In this document: positions 30,567 to 38,663 of the stretch, piece after piece
Layout: every line of letters starts with the position of its first letter
Numbering within the stretch: position 1 is the stretch's first letter
Source: Thalassolituus alkanivorans
Lineage (GTDB): Bacteria; Pseudomonadota; Gammaproteobacteria; Pseudomonadales; Oceanobacteraceae
Direction of reading: 5' to 3'
NCBI RefSeq assembly: GCF_020447205.1
Contig: NZ_JAJAEL010000037.1
Location: forward strand, 174,731 to 238,730
DNA: 64,000 nt
Notes under the pieces: generated by a model
Database searches by the model: none
Seen by the model: the letters and a program-made list of their open reading frames with translations, nothing else
What the model was told of the DNA's origin: nothing
Position numbers and translations under genes: made by a program

Positions 30567-31076
30567 TTGTCTTCTGTACCCAAGAACAAGGAGGAATTAG
30601 AGCTGGCCATAAACTCAGTATTTCCAAAACTAATGGCTGATTATCGCTCCATTCCAGAAAGCAAAGCGCGTAAATCCGCGGTCGAGGGAAACATTAAGGG
30701 TACGATGATTAGCGTTAGTGATACGGTTGCTTACTTGATTGGTTGGGGGAAACTTGTTCTTAAATGGCATCACATGAAATCTAAAAGTCAGCATGTGGAT
30801 TTCCCTGAAACGGGTTATAAATGGAATCAACTGGGTCTACTCGCTGAACATTTTCACGAAGAGTATCGTGACTGGAAATACGATGATCTGCTTGTTGAAT
30901 TAGAGTCTACGATAAATGAAATACTTTTACTTATTTCAGGTTTAACTGATCATGATCTGTATGGTGTTGCTTGGTATGAACAATGGACTCTTGGTCGCAT
31001 GATTCAGTTCAATACGTCATCTCCTATGAAAAATATGCGTACAAAAGTTCGGCGTTTCAAGCGAGAATTTTTATAA
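30567..31076 (+). CDS. ClbS/DfsB-family four-helix-bundle protein
   Basis: 169 residues matching the DUF1706/ClbS-DfsB family: VPKNKEELELAI near the start, KGTMISVSDTVAYLIGWGKL, WHHMKSK, VDFPETGYKWNQLG and a C-terminal GVAWYEQWTLGRMIQFNTSS. ClbS from E. coli protects its host from colibactin by hydrolysing the cyclopropane warhead. Most relatives have no known role. The TTG at 30567, 7 bp after GGAG, is chosen because it aligns with the family start. The reading from ATG 30528 adds 13 atypical residues. The gene is clearly more AT-rich than its neighbours and no toxin-synthesis genes are nearby, pointing to acquisition as a single cassette. Confidence 0.85.
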   Translation: MSSVPKNKEELELAINSVFPKLMADYRSIPESKARKSAVEGNIKGTMISVSDTVAYLIGWGKLVLKWHHMKSKSQHVDFPETGYKWNQLGLLAEHFHEEYRDWKYDDLLVELESTINEILLLISGLTDHDLYGVAWYEQWTLGRMIQFNTSSPMKNMRTKVRRFKREFL

Positions 31077-31233
31077 AAAAGCGTTAAGGACAGATTAAAA
31101 ATAAATAGAATAACTATTTTAATTCACACTGAGGTTGTCCCCCGCTTTAATGGATGCAGAATAATGAATCCAGTGATTGAATTGTCACTTGGAAACAAAT
31201 ATGAAATCTTAGTCGCTATGAAGCACAATCCCT

Positions 31234-31536
31234 ATGAAACATAAGATTCGCGAGCTTTTGGCTTATATTGAACCGGGAAACGGCGAGGTACTGATTGATC
31301 TTGTGAAACTCACCCGTAACGGGCATTCATATTACTTTCAGGACAAGCGCTGGCTGCGGAATCTGCGCTGTATGGGCGGTGATGGCTGTACTTCCGATCA
31401 GGGCGAGACAATCAATATTGCCATACTGAACCGCAGATACAGCCCGGCATGGGTTGCCGGTAAAACCATTCGGGTTACTGACAGGGCAAAAGAGCGGTAT
31501 CAGGTGTGGCTTGAAAGTATGCATCGCTGCGAGTAG
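31234..31536 (+). CDS. Hypothetical protein, 100 residues
   Basis: Not recognised. It opens MKHKIRELLAYIEPGNGEVL and is soluble, basic and aromatic-rich. It includes a Cys/Gly-rich loop (LRCMGGDGC) and a helical end with Cys near the terminus (ESMHRCE). No convincing ribosome site precedes the ATG. It lies in the AT-richer islet between the ClbS-like gene and a repeat element, and may be a remnant or a fast-evolving accessory gene. Confidence 0.5.
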   Translation: MKHKIRELLAYIEPGNGEVLIDLVKLTRNGHSYYFQDKRWLRNLRCMGGDGCTSDQGETINIAILNRRYSPAWVAGKTIRVTDRAKERYQVWLESMHRCE

Positions 31537-31546
31537 CAGATTTCAT

Positions 31547-31636
31547 CTGGCTCCCATGCTCTCGTCTGGCTCCCATGTTCTGCGTGGGAGTCCTTGCGGA
31601 CACAGTTGCATTCCCACGCGGAGCGTAGGAACGAGA
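31547..31636 (+). repeat. Double-hairpin repeat, plus orientation
   Basis: A duplicated CTGGCTCCCATG half (31547 and 31568) is followed by TTCTGCGTGGGAG, a spacer TCCTTGCGGACACAGTTG, and CATTCCCACGCGGAGCGTAG. It is the same family as the window-start array. It sits just ahead of a terminator, as does the copy at 9629-9698. Confidence 0.82.
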
Positions 31637-31646
31637 GGGCAGCCAT

Positions 31647-31675
31647 AAAAAAGCCCGCATCAGCGGGCTTTTTTT
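31647..31675. terminator. Bidirectional terminator
   Basis: AAAAAAGCCCGC-ATCA-GCGGGCTTTTTTT serves the hypothetical gene (+) and the DUF2058 gene (-). Confidence 0.92.
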
Positions 31676-31684
31676 AACCGTTTA

Positions 31685-32239
31685 TCACCACATCAGATCA
31701 TCCGGAATCTGATACGCTGCATACGGATCATCTTCATCCATCGCATCGGCGGTGCTTTCTGCAATATAAATAAAGTGATTATCTTTGCGCTGGCGGATTT
31801 TCTCAGCAATCTGCAGTGGCAGTACTTCGTATTTTTTCTCGCCCGGTAAATCCAATGCGATAACCGCCAGCTGGCCGCGGCTTAAGCGGTCCCAGATGGC
31901 CTGGTCAACGTAAATGGATTTCACTTTTTTGCCATCAACAAACTGATATTTAATATCGGCATATTCGCTTTTAATGGCGTTGGTGGTAACCAGCTGACGC
32001 ACCTGAGCGGCAATGGCTTTTTGCTGTGCTTCCTGTTCCTTTTTCTGGTTCAGTTCGCGGTCGCGCTCAGCTTTTTCTTTACGCGCAGCGTCGGCTTTGG
32101 CCTTGGCTTCGTCGATCTGGTTGTCTTGTCCGGTACGCTGCAGGTGATCCTGCTTTTTCAGTTCTTTGGCGGCTTTTTTCGCTTTTTGCTTGTCGATCAG
32201 ACCGGCGGCGAGCAGCTGTTCCTGTAATGACTTGGCCAT
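31685..32239 (-). CDS. DUF2058 (YaiL-like) nucleoid/RNA-associated protein
   Basis: 184 residues of the DUF2058 family, with the conserved opening MAKSLQEQLLAAGLIDKQKA. A long charged coiled coil (about 20-85, rich in Lys, Glu and Gln) precedes a small C-terminal domain with FVDGKKVKSIYVDQAIWDRL. The function is not established. It is separated from purK by 9 bp on the same strand, so it may be read from the purEK transcript. Confidence 0.85.
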   Translation of the reverse strand: MAKSLQEQLLAAGLIDKQKAKKAAKELKKQDHLQRTGQDNQIDEAKAKADAARKEKAERDRELNQKKEQEAQQKAIAAQVRQLVTTNAIKSEYADIKYQFVDGKKVKSIYVDQAIWDRLSRGQLAVIALDLPGEKKYEVLPLQIAEKIRQRKDNHFIYIAESTADAMDEDDPYAAYQIPDDLMW

Positions 32240-32248
32240 AATAATTCC

Positions 32249-33319
32249 TCAGCGTTGCCATACACCGGCAGGAATTAAATCTGCCAGCTGGTCGATGGTG
32301 TTGTCGCGTTCGTTAACGTCGGCGGCAACCACGGTAACGTGGCCGAGCTTACGCGCCGGGCGCGCTTCTTTGCCATAGGAGTGGCGGAAGGCGTTGCCGA
32401 TGGTGGCGGCTTTTTCGGCCGGAGTTTCATCGCTGATCACGTTTAGCATGGCAACGGCCGGGTATTTGGCGGTGGTATCGCCCAGGGCGCGGCCGGCAAT
32501 GGCCAGCATATGGTTGCGGAACTGGCTGGTGGCGGCGCCTTCAATCGACCAGTGGCCGGAGTTGTGTACGCGCGGTGCCACTTCGTTGGCGACCAGGCCG
32601 CTTGCGGTGTCGAACAGTTCCAGCGTGATGGTGCCTACATAGTCGAGGCTGTCGGCCAGCTGGCGGATATAGCGCTCGGCCTGTTGCGCTTTTTCGGCAC
32701 TGAGGTCGGCGGCCGGGAACAGCGAGTAACGCAGAATGCCTTCGTGGTGTACGTTTTCGGTCATCGGCCAGATCACCATATTGCCGTTAACGTCGCGGCT
32801 GGCGATGACGGAGGTTTCGCGCTCAAAGCTGACAAAGGCTTCGGCGATCAGTTCACGTCCACCAATGGCGGCCCAGGCTGGTTCGGCATCGGCCGGACTG
32901 CGCAGCACATACTGACCTTTACCGTCGTAACCTTCGGTGGTGGTTTTCAGCACGATGGGCAGGCCCAGCTGTTCTACTGCGGCGCGCAGATCGTCGAGTG
33001 AATTAACGGCACAGAAATCGGCGGTGTCGATACCGGCGGCACGAAGGGCGATTTTTTCCAGCAGACGGTTCTGGAAGGTTTTCAGTGCTTTCAGGCTGGG
33101 ATACAGCTTGTCGGCAACGCTTTCCAGACGGGCAACGATGTGTGCCGGGATATTTTCGGTTTCGAACGATACGCGCTCAACGCTGGCGAGAAACGCATCC
33201 AGAGCTTCGTCGCTGTGGGCACGCAGATCGTACAGCGATACTTCAATATCGCTGATGTCCTGCACACTGTCAGACAGCATCTGGCCCAGCTGGCCGTTAC
33301 CTAAAATACCGATTTTCAT
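32249..33319 (-). CDS. purK: N5-carboxyaminoimidazole ribonucleotide synthase
   Basis: An ATP-grasp enzyme that carboxylates AIR to N5-CAIR for PurE. The 356 residues begin MKIGILGNGQLGQML. They contain the ATP-grasp core (PIVLKTTTEGYDGKGQYVL), and ELFDTASGLVANEVAPRVHNSGHW with metal ligands. It follows purE on the minus strand, 61 bp apart, forming the purEK pair. Confidence 0.96.
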   Translation of the reverse strand: MKIGILGNGQLGQMLSDSVQDISDIEVSLYDLRAHSDEALDAFLASVERVSFETENIPAHIVARLESVADKLYPSLKALKTFQNRLLEKIALRAAGIDTADFCAVNSLDDLRAAVEQLGLPIVLKTTTEGYDGKGQYVLRSPADAEPAWAAIGGRELIAEAFVSFERETSVIASRDVNGNMVIWPMTENVHHEGILRYSLFPAADLSAEKAQQAERYIRQLADSLDYVGTITLELFDTASGLVANEVAPRVHNSGHWSIEGAATSQFRNHMLAIAGRALGDTTAKYPAVAMLNVISDETPAEKAATIGNAFRHSYGKEARPARKLGHVTVVAADVNERDNTIDQLADLIPAGVWQR

Positions 33320-33380
33320 GCTTCTTCACTCTCAGAAAAGTCGGGCCCGGCAGTACCGGGCCCGGATAGGTCGTTAACGC

Positions 33381-33875
33381 TTACAGTGCGGTGCGCGGAT
33401 CGGGTTCAGCCAGCACGCTGTCGGTCTGTTCGGCGCGGAAGGCGTCGATTTTGGCCAGCAGGTCGTTGTCGCTGGTGGCCAGAATCTGGGCGGCCAGCAG
33501 ACCGGCGTTTTTCGCACCGGCATCACCGATGGCCAGAGTACCAACGGCAACACCACCAGGCATCTGTACGATGGACAACAGCGAATCCAGGCCGCTCAGG
33601 GCGCGGGATTTAACCGGCACGCCGAGTACCGGCAACGAGGTCTGGGAGGCACACATGCCCGGCAGGTGAGCAGCGCCACCGGCACCGGCGATGATGACTT
33701 TAATGCCGCGGCCCTGAGCGGTTTTGGCGTAATCAAACAGCAGATCCGGGGTGCGGTGGGCAGACACCACTTTTACTTCGTAGGCCACGCCCAGTTTATC
33801 CAGCATATCTGCTGCGTGTTGCATGGTGGGCCAGTCGCTCTTAGAGCCCATGATGATACCAACCGCTACGGTCAT
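33381..33875 (-). CDS. purE: N5-CAIR mutase
   Basis: Converts N5-CAIR to CAIR. The 164 residues contain GSKSDW (10-15), SAHRTP (38-43) with the catalytic His, and [14 protein letters not shown] (66-79). The ATG at 33875 follows GAGGATG and matches class I PurE. The frame stays open 22 codons upstream without support. It is the first gene of purEK. Confidence 0.95.
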   Translation of the reverse strand: MTVAVGIIMGSKSDWPTMQHAADMLDKLGVAYEVKVVSAHRTPDLLFDYAKTAQGRGIKVIIAGAGGAAHLPGMCASQTSLPVLGVPVKSRALSGLDSLLSIVQMPGGVAVGTLAIGDAGAKNAGLLAAQILATSDNDLLAKIDAFRAEQTDSVLAEPDPRTAL

Positions 33876-34287
33876 CGGGTCATCCTCGTTGAATTCAGTC
33901 AGGGCAGCCAAAGTGGCGGCCGGTGCAGGAAAGCGGCGCATTCTATCACAAGGTTTACAGCATGATTAAGCGGATACGGGGGCAGGAAAGCGGGGTCAGC
34001 GCTTTCAAGCAGATTCAGTTTCTGGATCAGGGTGAACAGGGGGCTGGGGCAGATATGTGGTTGTCAGGTCTGAAAAGCCAGTATTTATGCCTTGTCGGCA
34101 TTAGTCATGCTCTTGCAGCAGACAAAAAATCTTCTGCTTCTGGCCTGACTGGCTCTTCCTGTAAGGACTAAAACCATTTACTTTGTGTGGATTAGTGGTC
34201 TACAGTTGAGTAAATTATAATCAAATTCCGGATGAAGCGGAATGTGGGGCCAGATTGTTGTTGGCATAGCCTGAGGAGTTGAAACGG
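33876..34287. other. Intergenic region between purE and the hybrid kinase
   Basis: A 412-bp divergent gap. A TAGAAT-like -10 for purEK lies near 33940-33945 on the minus strand. A 69-codon plus-strand frame (33962-34171) starts with ATG but has no ribosome site, family resemblance or clear codon bias, so it is not called. Nothing else is recognisable. A GAGGAG (34273-34278) just before the kinase is its ribosome site. Confidence 0.5.
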
Positions 34288-36639
34288 ATGCCAGGTCTTT
34301 ATGGCCGGGTCAGACAGATGGTGACCCGCCTTAATATGAAAAACGACAGCGAGCTGTATCAGGTGTTGTTTGATACGGCTGCCGCAGGGATTGTCAGTAT
34401 TAACAGTGAAGGAGATATTCAGGCCTGTAATCCGGCGCTTTGCCGTATTTTCGGTTATGAAGCAGAGGAATTACTGGGCCAGAACATTGCGATGCTGATG
34501 CCGGCCCGTCATGGCCAGCGTCATCAGGGATATATCGAGCAGTATCTGCGCGAAGGCCACGCCACCGTAATGGGGCGTGGCCGCGAGTTACCGGGGCTGC
34601 GTAAAAACGGTGAGGAGTTTTTGCTGCATCTGTCGGTAAGCGAAATGAATCTGGATGGTTCACCGAGTTTTACTGCGATTGTGCACGATCTGACTGCCTC
34701 ACTGAGCGGCCACAGCCATGAGCAAGCGCGTGATCAGGTCTGGCTTGGCAGTGTGCTGGATCACACCCCCGCTGCGGTAACGGTTAAGGATATGCAGGGC
34801 CGTTATCTGTTGCTTAATCATCGCGCCGAAAGCCTGCTGGGTATCCGTTCCCGTGATGCCGTCGGGCGCAGCGATGCCGAATTGTTTTCGCCACAATGGG
34901 CGGTATTACAACAGCGCAGTGATGAGGAAGTGAGCCACGCCGATGGTGCACGGGTATTTATCGAGCCCTTTATCGGTACCCGTCAGGAAGGCGTTGCCGG
35001 TAAACATGATAATAACCACGGCAGCAGTACCATCAGTTTTCTGACCAGCAAGAATGTTCTGCGTGATGCGTCCGGTGAAGCCATGGGTATTGTTGCCATC
35101 CGCCTGGATATTTCGGCGCTGCCGGTGCTCAGTCACCCGGCAGCAGAGGCTGATGTGCATCTGCTGAACGTGTTACCACAGCCGCTGGCATTATTAACCG
35201 CCGATGGTGAAGTGTTGCAGGCCAACGATGCCTACGCCCGCCGTTTTGGCCTGAGTGCGCGCTCGTTGAAAGGCTGTAATGTGCAGTTACTGGAATCGGA
35301 GCGCTTTGTTGACTGGTTCCGCCGTTTTCAGTTGCAGGAAGAATTAGCAGCGTCGCGCCATATCGAAGAACCCTGGCAGCTGCAATTACAGACCCATCAG
35401 CAAGACGGGCAGAAACTGATATTACTGACCGCCAGTCCGCACAGTGCCACGGTTTCTGCACCGGTATCCGCAATTGCCGGTAACCGCTCTGCGGCCGCAG
35501 GTGAACACCTCCAGACACTGACCGATAACGCGCGTTTTATCGCCGGGCTCAGCCATGAGTTGCGCACGCCGTTAAATGCGGTGATTGGTTTCAGTCAGCT
35601 GCTGAAGCCGGAACTGCAGACTCCTGAGCAGAATGAAGCCATCGATCTGATTGAGCGTGCCGGTAAACATTTGGTGGCGCTGGTTGATCAGGTGCTGGAT
35701 CTGGTGAAGCTGGAAGGACATATCCTCGAACCGCAGAACGAAGCGGTCGGCTTGCTGGCATTGCTGGAGGAGTGTCAGGAGCTGGTACGTGCGGATGCGT
35801 TTGCCCGCGGTATCCGTATCCGCATGCACAGCGCGGTTGCTGAGCCCTGGGTCTGCGCCGACCGGGTACGCTGTAAGCAGATTGTGCTGAACCTGCTCAG
35901 CAATGCGATCAAATATAACTGCGAGGGTGGCAGTGTGGATATCCGCATTGAGCCGGCGGAAAGCGAGCGTGTACGGATCAGTGTACGTGATACCGGCTGT
36001 GGCATTGCGGCGGAACATCAGGCCGATATGTTTATGCCGTTTCAGCGTCTGGGCGCCCAGCAAAGCGGGGTTGAGGGCAGTGGTCTGGGTCTGGCAATCA
36101 GCCGGGTATTGGCACAGCGTATGAACGGTGTACTGGCATTCAGCAGTGAAGAAGGTGAGGGCAGTTGTTTCTGGCTGGAGCTGCCGCAGGCGGCACCGAT
36201 GTACTCGTTTAATGCTATTCAGCCTGCTTTCAGCGCTGTGACCTCAGCGAAAAAGCATGGGGAGAGCGATAATCAGCGGCGTGTGCTTTATATCGAAGAT
36301 AACCCGATTAATGCCCGCTTTGTTGAGCTGGGGCTGAAGCGCCGTGATAACGTCCACGTTGCTATTGCCCGTACCGGCCGCGAAGGGATGGATATGGCGC
36401 AGCAGCATGCACCGGACGTTATTCTGCTGGATATGCGTCTGCCGGATATTCATGGTCTGGATGTGCTGAAAAAATTACGCGCTATGCCGGAGTTACGCCA
36501 TGCGCGTATTTATGGGGTCAGTGCTGATGCTTTGCCGGATCAGATCCGTCAGGCACAGGATGCCGGTGTCGATGGTTATATGACCAAGCCCTTCGACCTG
36601 CAGGCGCTGGGCGATATGATTGACAGCCCACAGCAATAA
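34288..36639 (+). CDS. Soluble PAS-PAS-PAS hybrid histidine kinase with FixL-like PAS
   Basis: 783 residues with no membrane segment. The order is PAS1 (about 20-135), PAS2 (about 150-275), PAS3 (about 290-385), HisKA with H423 in GLSHELRTPLN, HATPase with NLLSNAIKY, DTGCGIA and GSGLGL, then a receiver with phospho-acceptor D715 (VILLDMRLPD) and Lys in MTKPF. PAS1 aligns with the FixL heme domain: H79 (RHQGYIEQYL) falls on the proximal heme ligand and R99 (MGRGREL) on the distal Arg. Heme or oxygen sensing is therefore plausible but unproven. The ATG lies 9 bp after GAGGAG. An upstream TTG touches that site and is unlikely. There is no adjacent regulator gene, so output may go to a separate phosphotransfer protein. 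Confidence 0.88.
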   Translation: MPGLYGRVRQMVTRLNMKNDSELYQVLFDTAAAGIVSINSEGDIQACNPALCRIFGYEAEELLGQNIAMLMPARHGQRHQGYIEQYLREGHATVMGRGRELPGLRKNGEEFLLHLSVSEMNLDGSPSFTAIVHDLTASLSGHSHEQARDQVWLGSVLDHTPAAVTVKDMQGRYLLLNHRAESLLGIRSRDAVGRSDAELFSPQWAVLQQRSDEEVSHADGARVFIEPFIGTRQEGVAGKHDNNHGSSTISFLTSKNVLRDASGEAMGIVAIRLDISALPVLSHPAAEADVHLLNVLPQPLALLTADGEVLQANDAYARRFGLSARSLKGCNVQLLESERFVDWFRRFQLQEELAASRHIEEPWQLQLQTHQQDGQKLILLTASPHSATVSAPVSAIAGNRSAAAGEHLQTLTDNARFIAGLSHELRTPLNAVIGFSQLLKPELQTPEQNEAIDLIERAGKHLVALVDQVLDLVKLEGHILEPQNEAVGLLALLEECQELVRADAFARGIRIRMHSAVAEPWVCADRVRCKQIVLNLLSNAIKYNCEGGSVDIRIEPAESERVRISVRDTGCGIAAEHQADMFMPFQRLGAQQSGVEGSGLGLAISRVLAQRMNGVLAFSSEEGEGSCFWLELPQAAPMYSFNAIQPAFSAVTSAKKHGESDNQRRVLYIEDNPINARFVELGLKRRDNVHVAIARTGREGMDMAQQHAPDVILLDMRLPDIHGLDVLKKLRAMPELRHARIYGVSADALPDQIRQAQDAGVDGYMTKPFDLQALGDMIDSPQQ

Positions 36640-36654
36640 TTGCTGTGGGCTGTC
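36622..36654. terminator. 15-bp perfect inverted repeat at the kinase 3' end
   Basis: GACAGCCCACAGCAA (36622-36636) and TTGCTGTGGGCTGTC (36640-36654) are separated by TAA, the kinase stop codon. The genes on both sides converge here. There is no T-run, so the element may act as a structural barrier or an mRNA end rather than a classical terminator. Confidence 0.55.
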
Positions 36655-36670
36655 GGTGTAAAAGTGCGCT

Positions 36671-38545
36671 TTACAGGCTGAGCTGGCCGTTATTAATGGC
36701 CTGCTCTAATGCCGGTGTTAATGGCTGATAAGGCTCATTTTTATTGCTCAGCACCAGCAGCGGATCGCTGACTTTGGCCAGATGGAAAGCCTCGTCTTTT
36801 AATTCCACTTTGCGGTACTTAAAGGTACCGGTAACTTCTTCCTGTGGACGCAGGCGTAAAAATAGCGGGATGGCGTAGGCCGGTAATTTTTCCCGCAGGT
36901 GCAGGGTCAGAGCATTCCAGTTGATGTCGGCCCCGGCGCGCAAGGTCAGGGCTGCCATGCCGGCACGGCCATCGGTGTGTGGCACTTCCACGCCATACAC
37001 CACCGCATGCTCAATATCGGCAAATTCCATCAGAATGGATTCCACCTCAGTGGTGGCCACGTTTTCGCCTTTCCAGCGGAAGGTATCCCCCAGACGGTCA
37101 GCAAAAGCGACGTGTTTAAAACCCTGGTTCAGCACCAGATCACCACTGTTAAACCAGCAGTCGCCTTTTTTAAATACATCACGGAACAGTTTTTTCTGGC
37201 TCGCTTCGGCGTCGGTATAACCTTCAAACGGCTGCTTATCGTTGACCTCGGTAATTAACAGGCCGGTGCCGCCTTTTTTAACCGGCAGCATAAAGCCTTT
37301 TTTATCACGCAGGGGTTCGTCATTTTCAATATCGTAAGCCACGATGTTGTAAGACAGCGGACAGATACCGGCAGTCTGATCCAGATTTAGCGCATTGGTA
37401 AATACCAGATTGCATTCGCTGGCGCCGTAAAATTCGTTGATATGTTTAATATTGAAACGCTGCTTGAATTCCATCCAGATATCGGGGCGCAGACCGTTGC
37501 CGATAATCACGCGGATATTATGCTGCTGGTCTTTGTCTGAGGGCGCTGTATTCAGCAGGTAACGGCACAATTCGCCGATATAACAAAAACCGGTGGCGCC
37601 GTATTCGCGGATTTCATCCCAGAAACGCGAGACACTGAATTTGCGTGAAATCGCAATGCAGGCACCAGCGCCCAATACCGCAGCCATCGATACGGTAAGC
37701 GCATTATTATGGTAAAGCGGCAGGCTGACATAGAGTACATCGTCTTTGCGTAATTTCATCGACGCCAGGCCCATGCCCGCCATCGATTTAAACCAGCGGT
37801 AATGACTCATCACCGAGGCTTTTGGCAGGCCGGTGGTGCCGGAAGTGAAAATGTAATAGCAGGGCTGATGCATTTTTACCTGTTGTGTACTGGCCGGATT
37901 ATTTTGTTCCTGTGAGGCGATGACCTGCTCCAGGTTCTGATAATGCCCCGGACATTCGTGCTGACTGTCAGCACCATCCTGCCAGAAATATAATTGCATT
38001 TTTAATGCAGCAGGCAGGGCATGTTCTACCGTTGCCATATTGCCCAGCATTTCTTCACCAACAACCAGCAATTTTGGTTTTACCAGATTAATGCTGTGTT
38101 CCAGAACTTCACCGCGCTGGGAGGTATTAAACATACTGGCAATGGCACCGAGTTTTACCGTAGCCAGTACGGCCAGCAGGGTTTCCGGGCGGTTTTCCAG
38201 CATAACGCCTACGGTATCACCATGGCTGATGCCCTGACTGGCAAAATAGTGGGCCAGCTGATTCACTTTTTCGTTCAGCTGACGGTAGCTGATGCGCTGC
38301 TGCTGATAACGGATGGCGATATGATCCGGCTGGCGGGCGGCGTGTTGCTCCAGCAATAAACCAATGGATTTGTTTTTTTCCGGCTTGGTGGTTACCAGGG
38401 CGAGTACGCCTTTCAGGGTAACGCCGATATCCGGCAATCCGCTGATGGCGCTGCGGATAATATTAACCAGACTGACAGTGCGCGGCTTCAGTGGCGGCTG
38501 GCTCATGCCTTCGGCGGGCAGGCGGGTAGTCGCTGAACGATTCAT
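36671..38545 (-). CDS. Long-chain acyl-CoA synthetase, FATP/VLACS type
   Basis: Activates long or very-long-chain fatty acids to acyl-CoA. The 624 residues carry the AMP-binding P-loop TSGTTGLPK (234-242), the ANL motif NEFYGASECN and the FATP-type FADRLGDTFRWKGENVATTEVE near the C-terminus. This arrangement is closer to the FATP branch than to FadD. An ATG at residue 14 is an alternative start. It is transcribed toward lower coordinates after two acyl-CoA dehydrogenases and probably works with them in fatty-acid breakdown. Confidence 0.9.
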   Translation of the reverse strand: MNRSATTRLPAEGMSQPPLKPRTVSLVNIIRSAISGLPDIGVTLKGVLALVTTKPEKNKSIGLLLEQHAARQPDHIAIRYQQQRISYRQLNEKVNQLAHYFASQGISHGDTVGVMLENRPETLLAVLATVKLGAIASMFNTSQRGEVLEHSINLVKPKLLVVGEEMLGNMATVEHALPAALKMQLYFWQDGADSQHECPGHYQNLEQVIASQEQNNPASTQQVKMHQPCYYIFTSGTTGLPKASVMSHYRWFKSMAGMGLASMKLRKDDVLYVSLPLYHNNALTVSMAAVLGAGACIAISRKFSVSRFWDEIREYGATGFCYIGELCRYLLNTAPSDKDQQHNIRVIIGNGLRPDIWMEFKQRFNIKHINEFYGASECNLVFTNALNLDQTAGICPLSYNIVAYDIENDEPLRDKKGFMLPVKKGGTGLLITEVNDKQPFEGYTDAEASQKKLFRDVFKKGDCWFNSGDLVLNQGFKHVAFADRLGDTFRWKGENVATTEVESILMEFADIEHAVVYGVEVPHTDGRAGMAALTLRAGADINWNALTLHLREKLPAYAIPLFLRLRPQEEVTGTFKYRKVELKDEAFHLAKVSDPLLVLSNKNEPYQPLTPALEQAINNGQLSL

Positions 38546-38589
38546 GAATCTGACCTTGGTGATGTATTTATAGTTATGAAATTGAGAAT

Positions 38590-38627
38590 GACATAAATCC
38601 TGTTGGCCGGGCCACAGGATTTATGTC
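38590..38627. repeat. 14-bp-arm inverted repeat between FATP and dehydrogenase genes
   Basis: GACATAAATCCTGT (38590-38603) is mirrored by ACAGGATTTATGTC (38614-38627) around a GC-rich centre that can pair further. There is no T-run on either side. It could be an operator, an mRNA processing site or a stabiliser that separates expression of the synthetase from the upstream dehydrogenases. Confidence 0.6.
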
Positions 38628-38663
38628 AGGTTTTATCTAGGGCACCTCTGAATAGTGTGCAAA

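Noticed and set aside
31164-31244. 26-codon frame before the hypothetical gene
   Set aside because: No ribosome site and no similarity; overlaps the next frame by 11 bp only.
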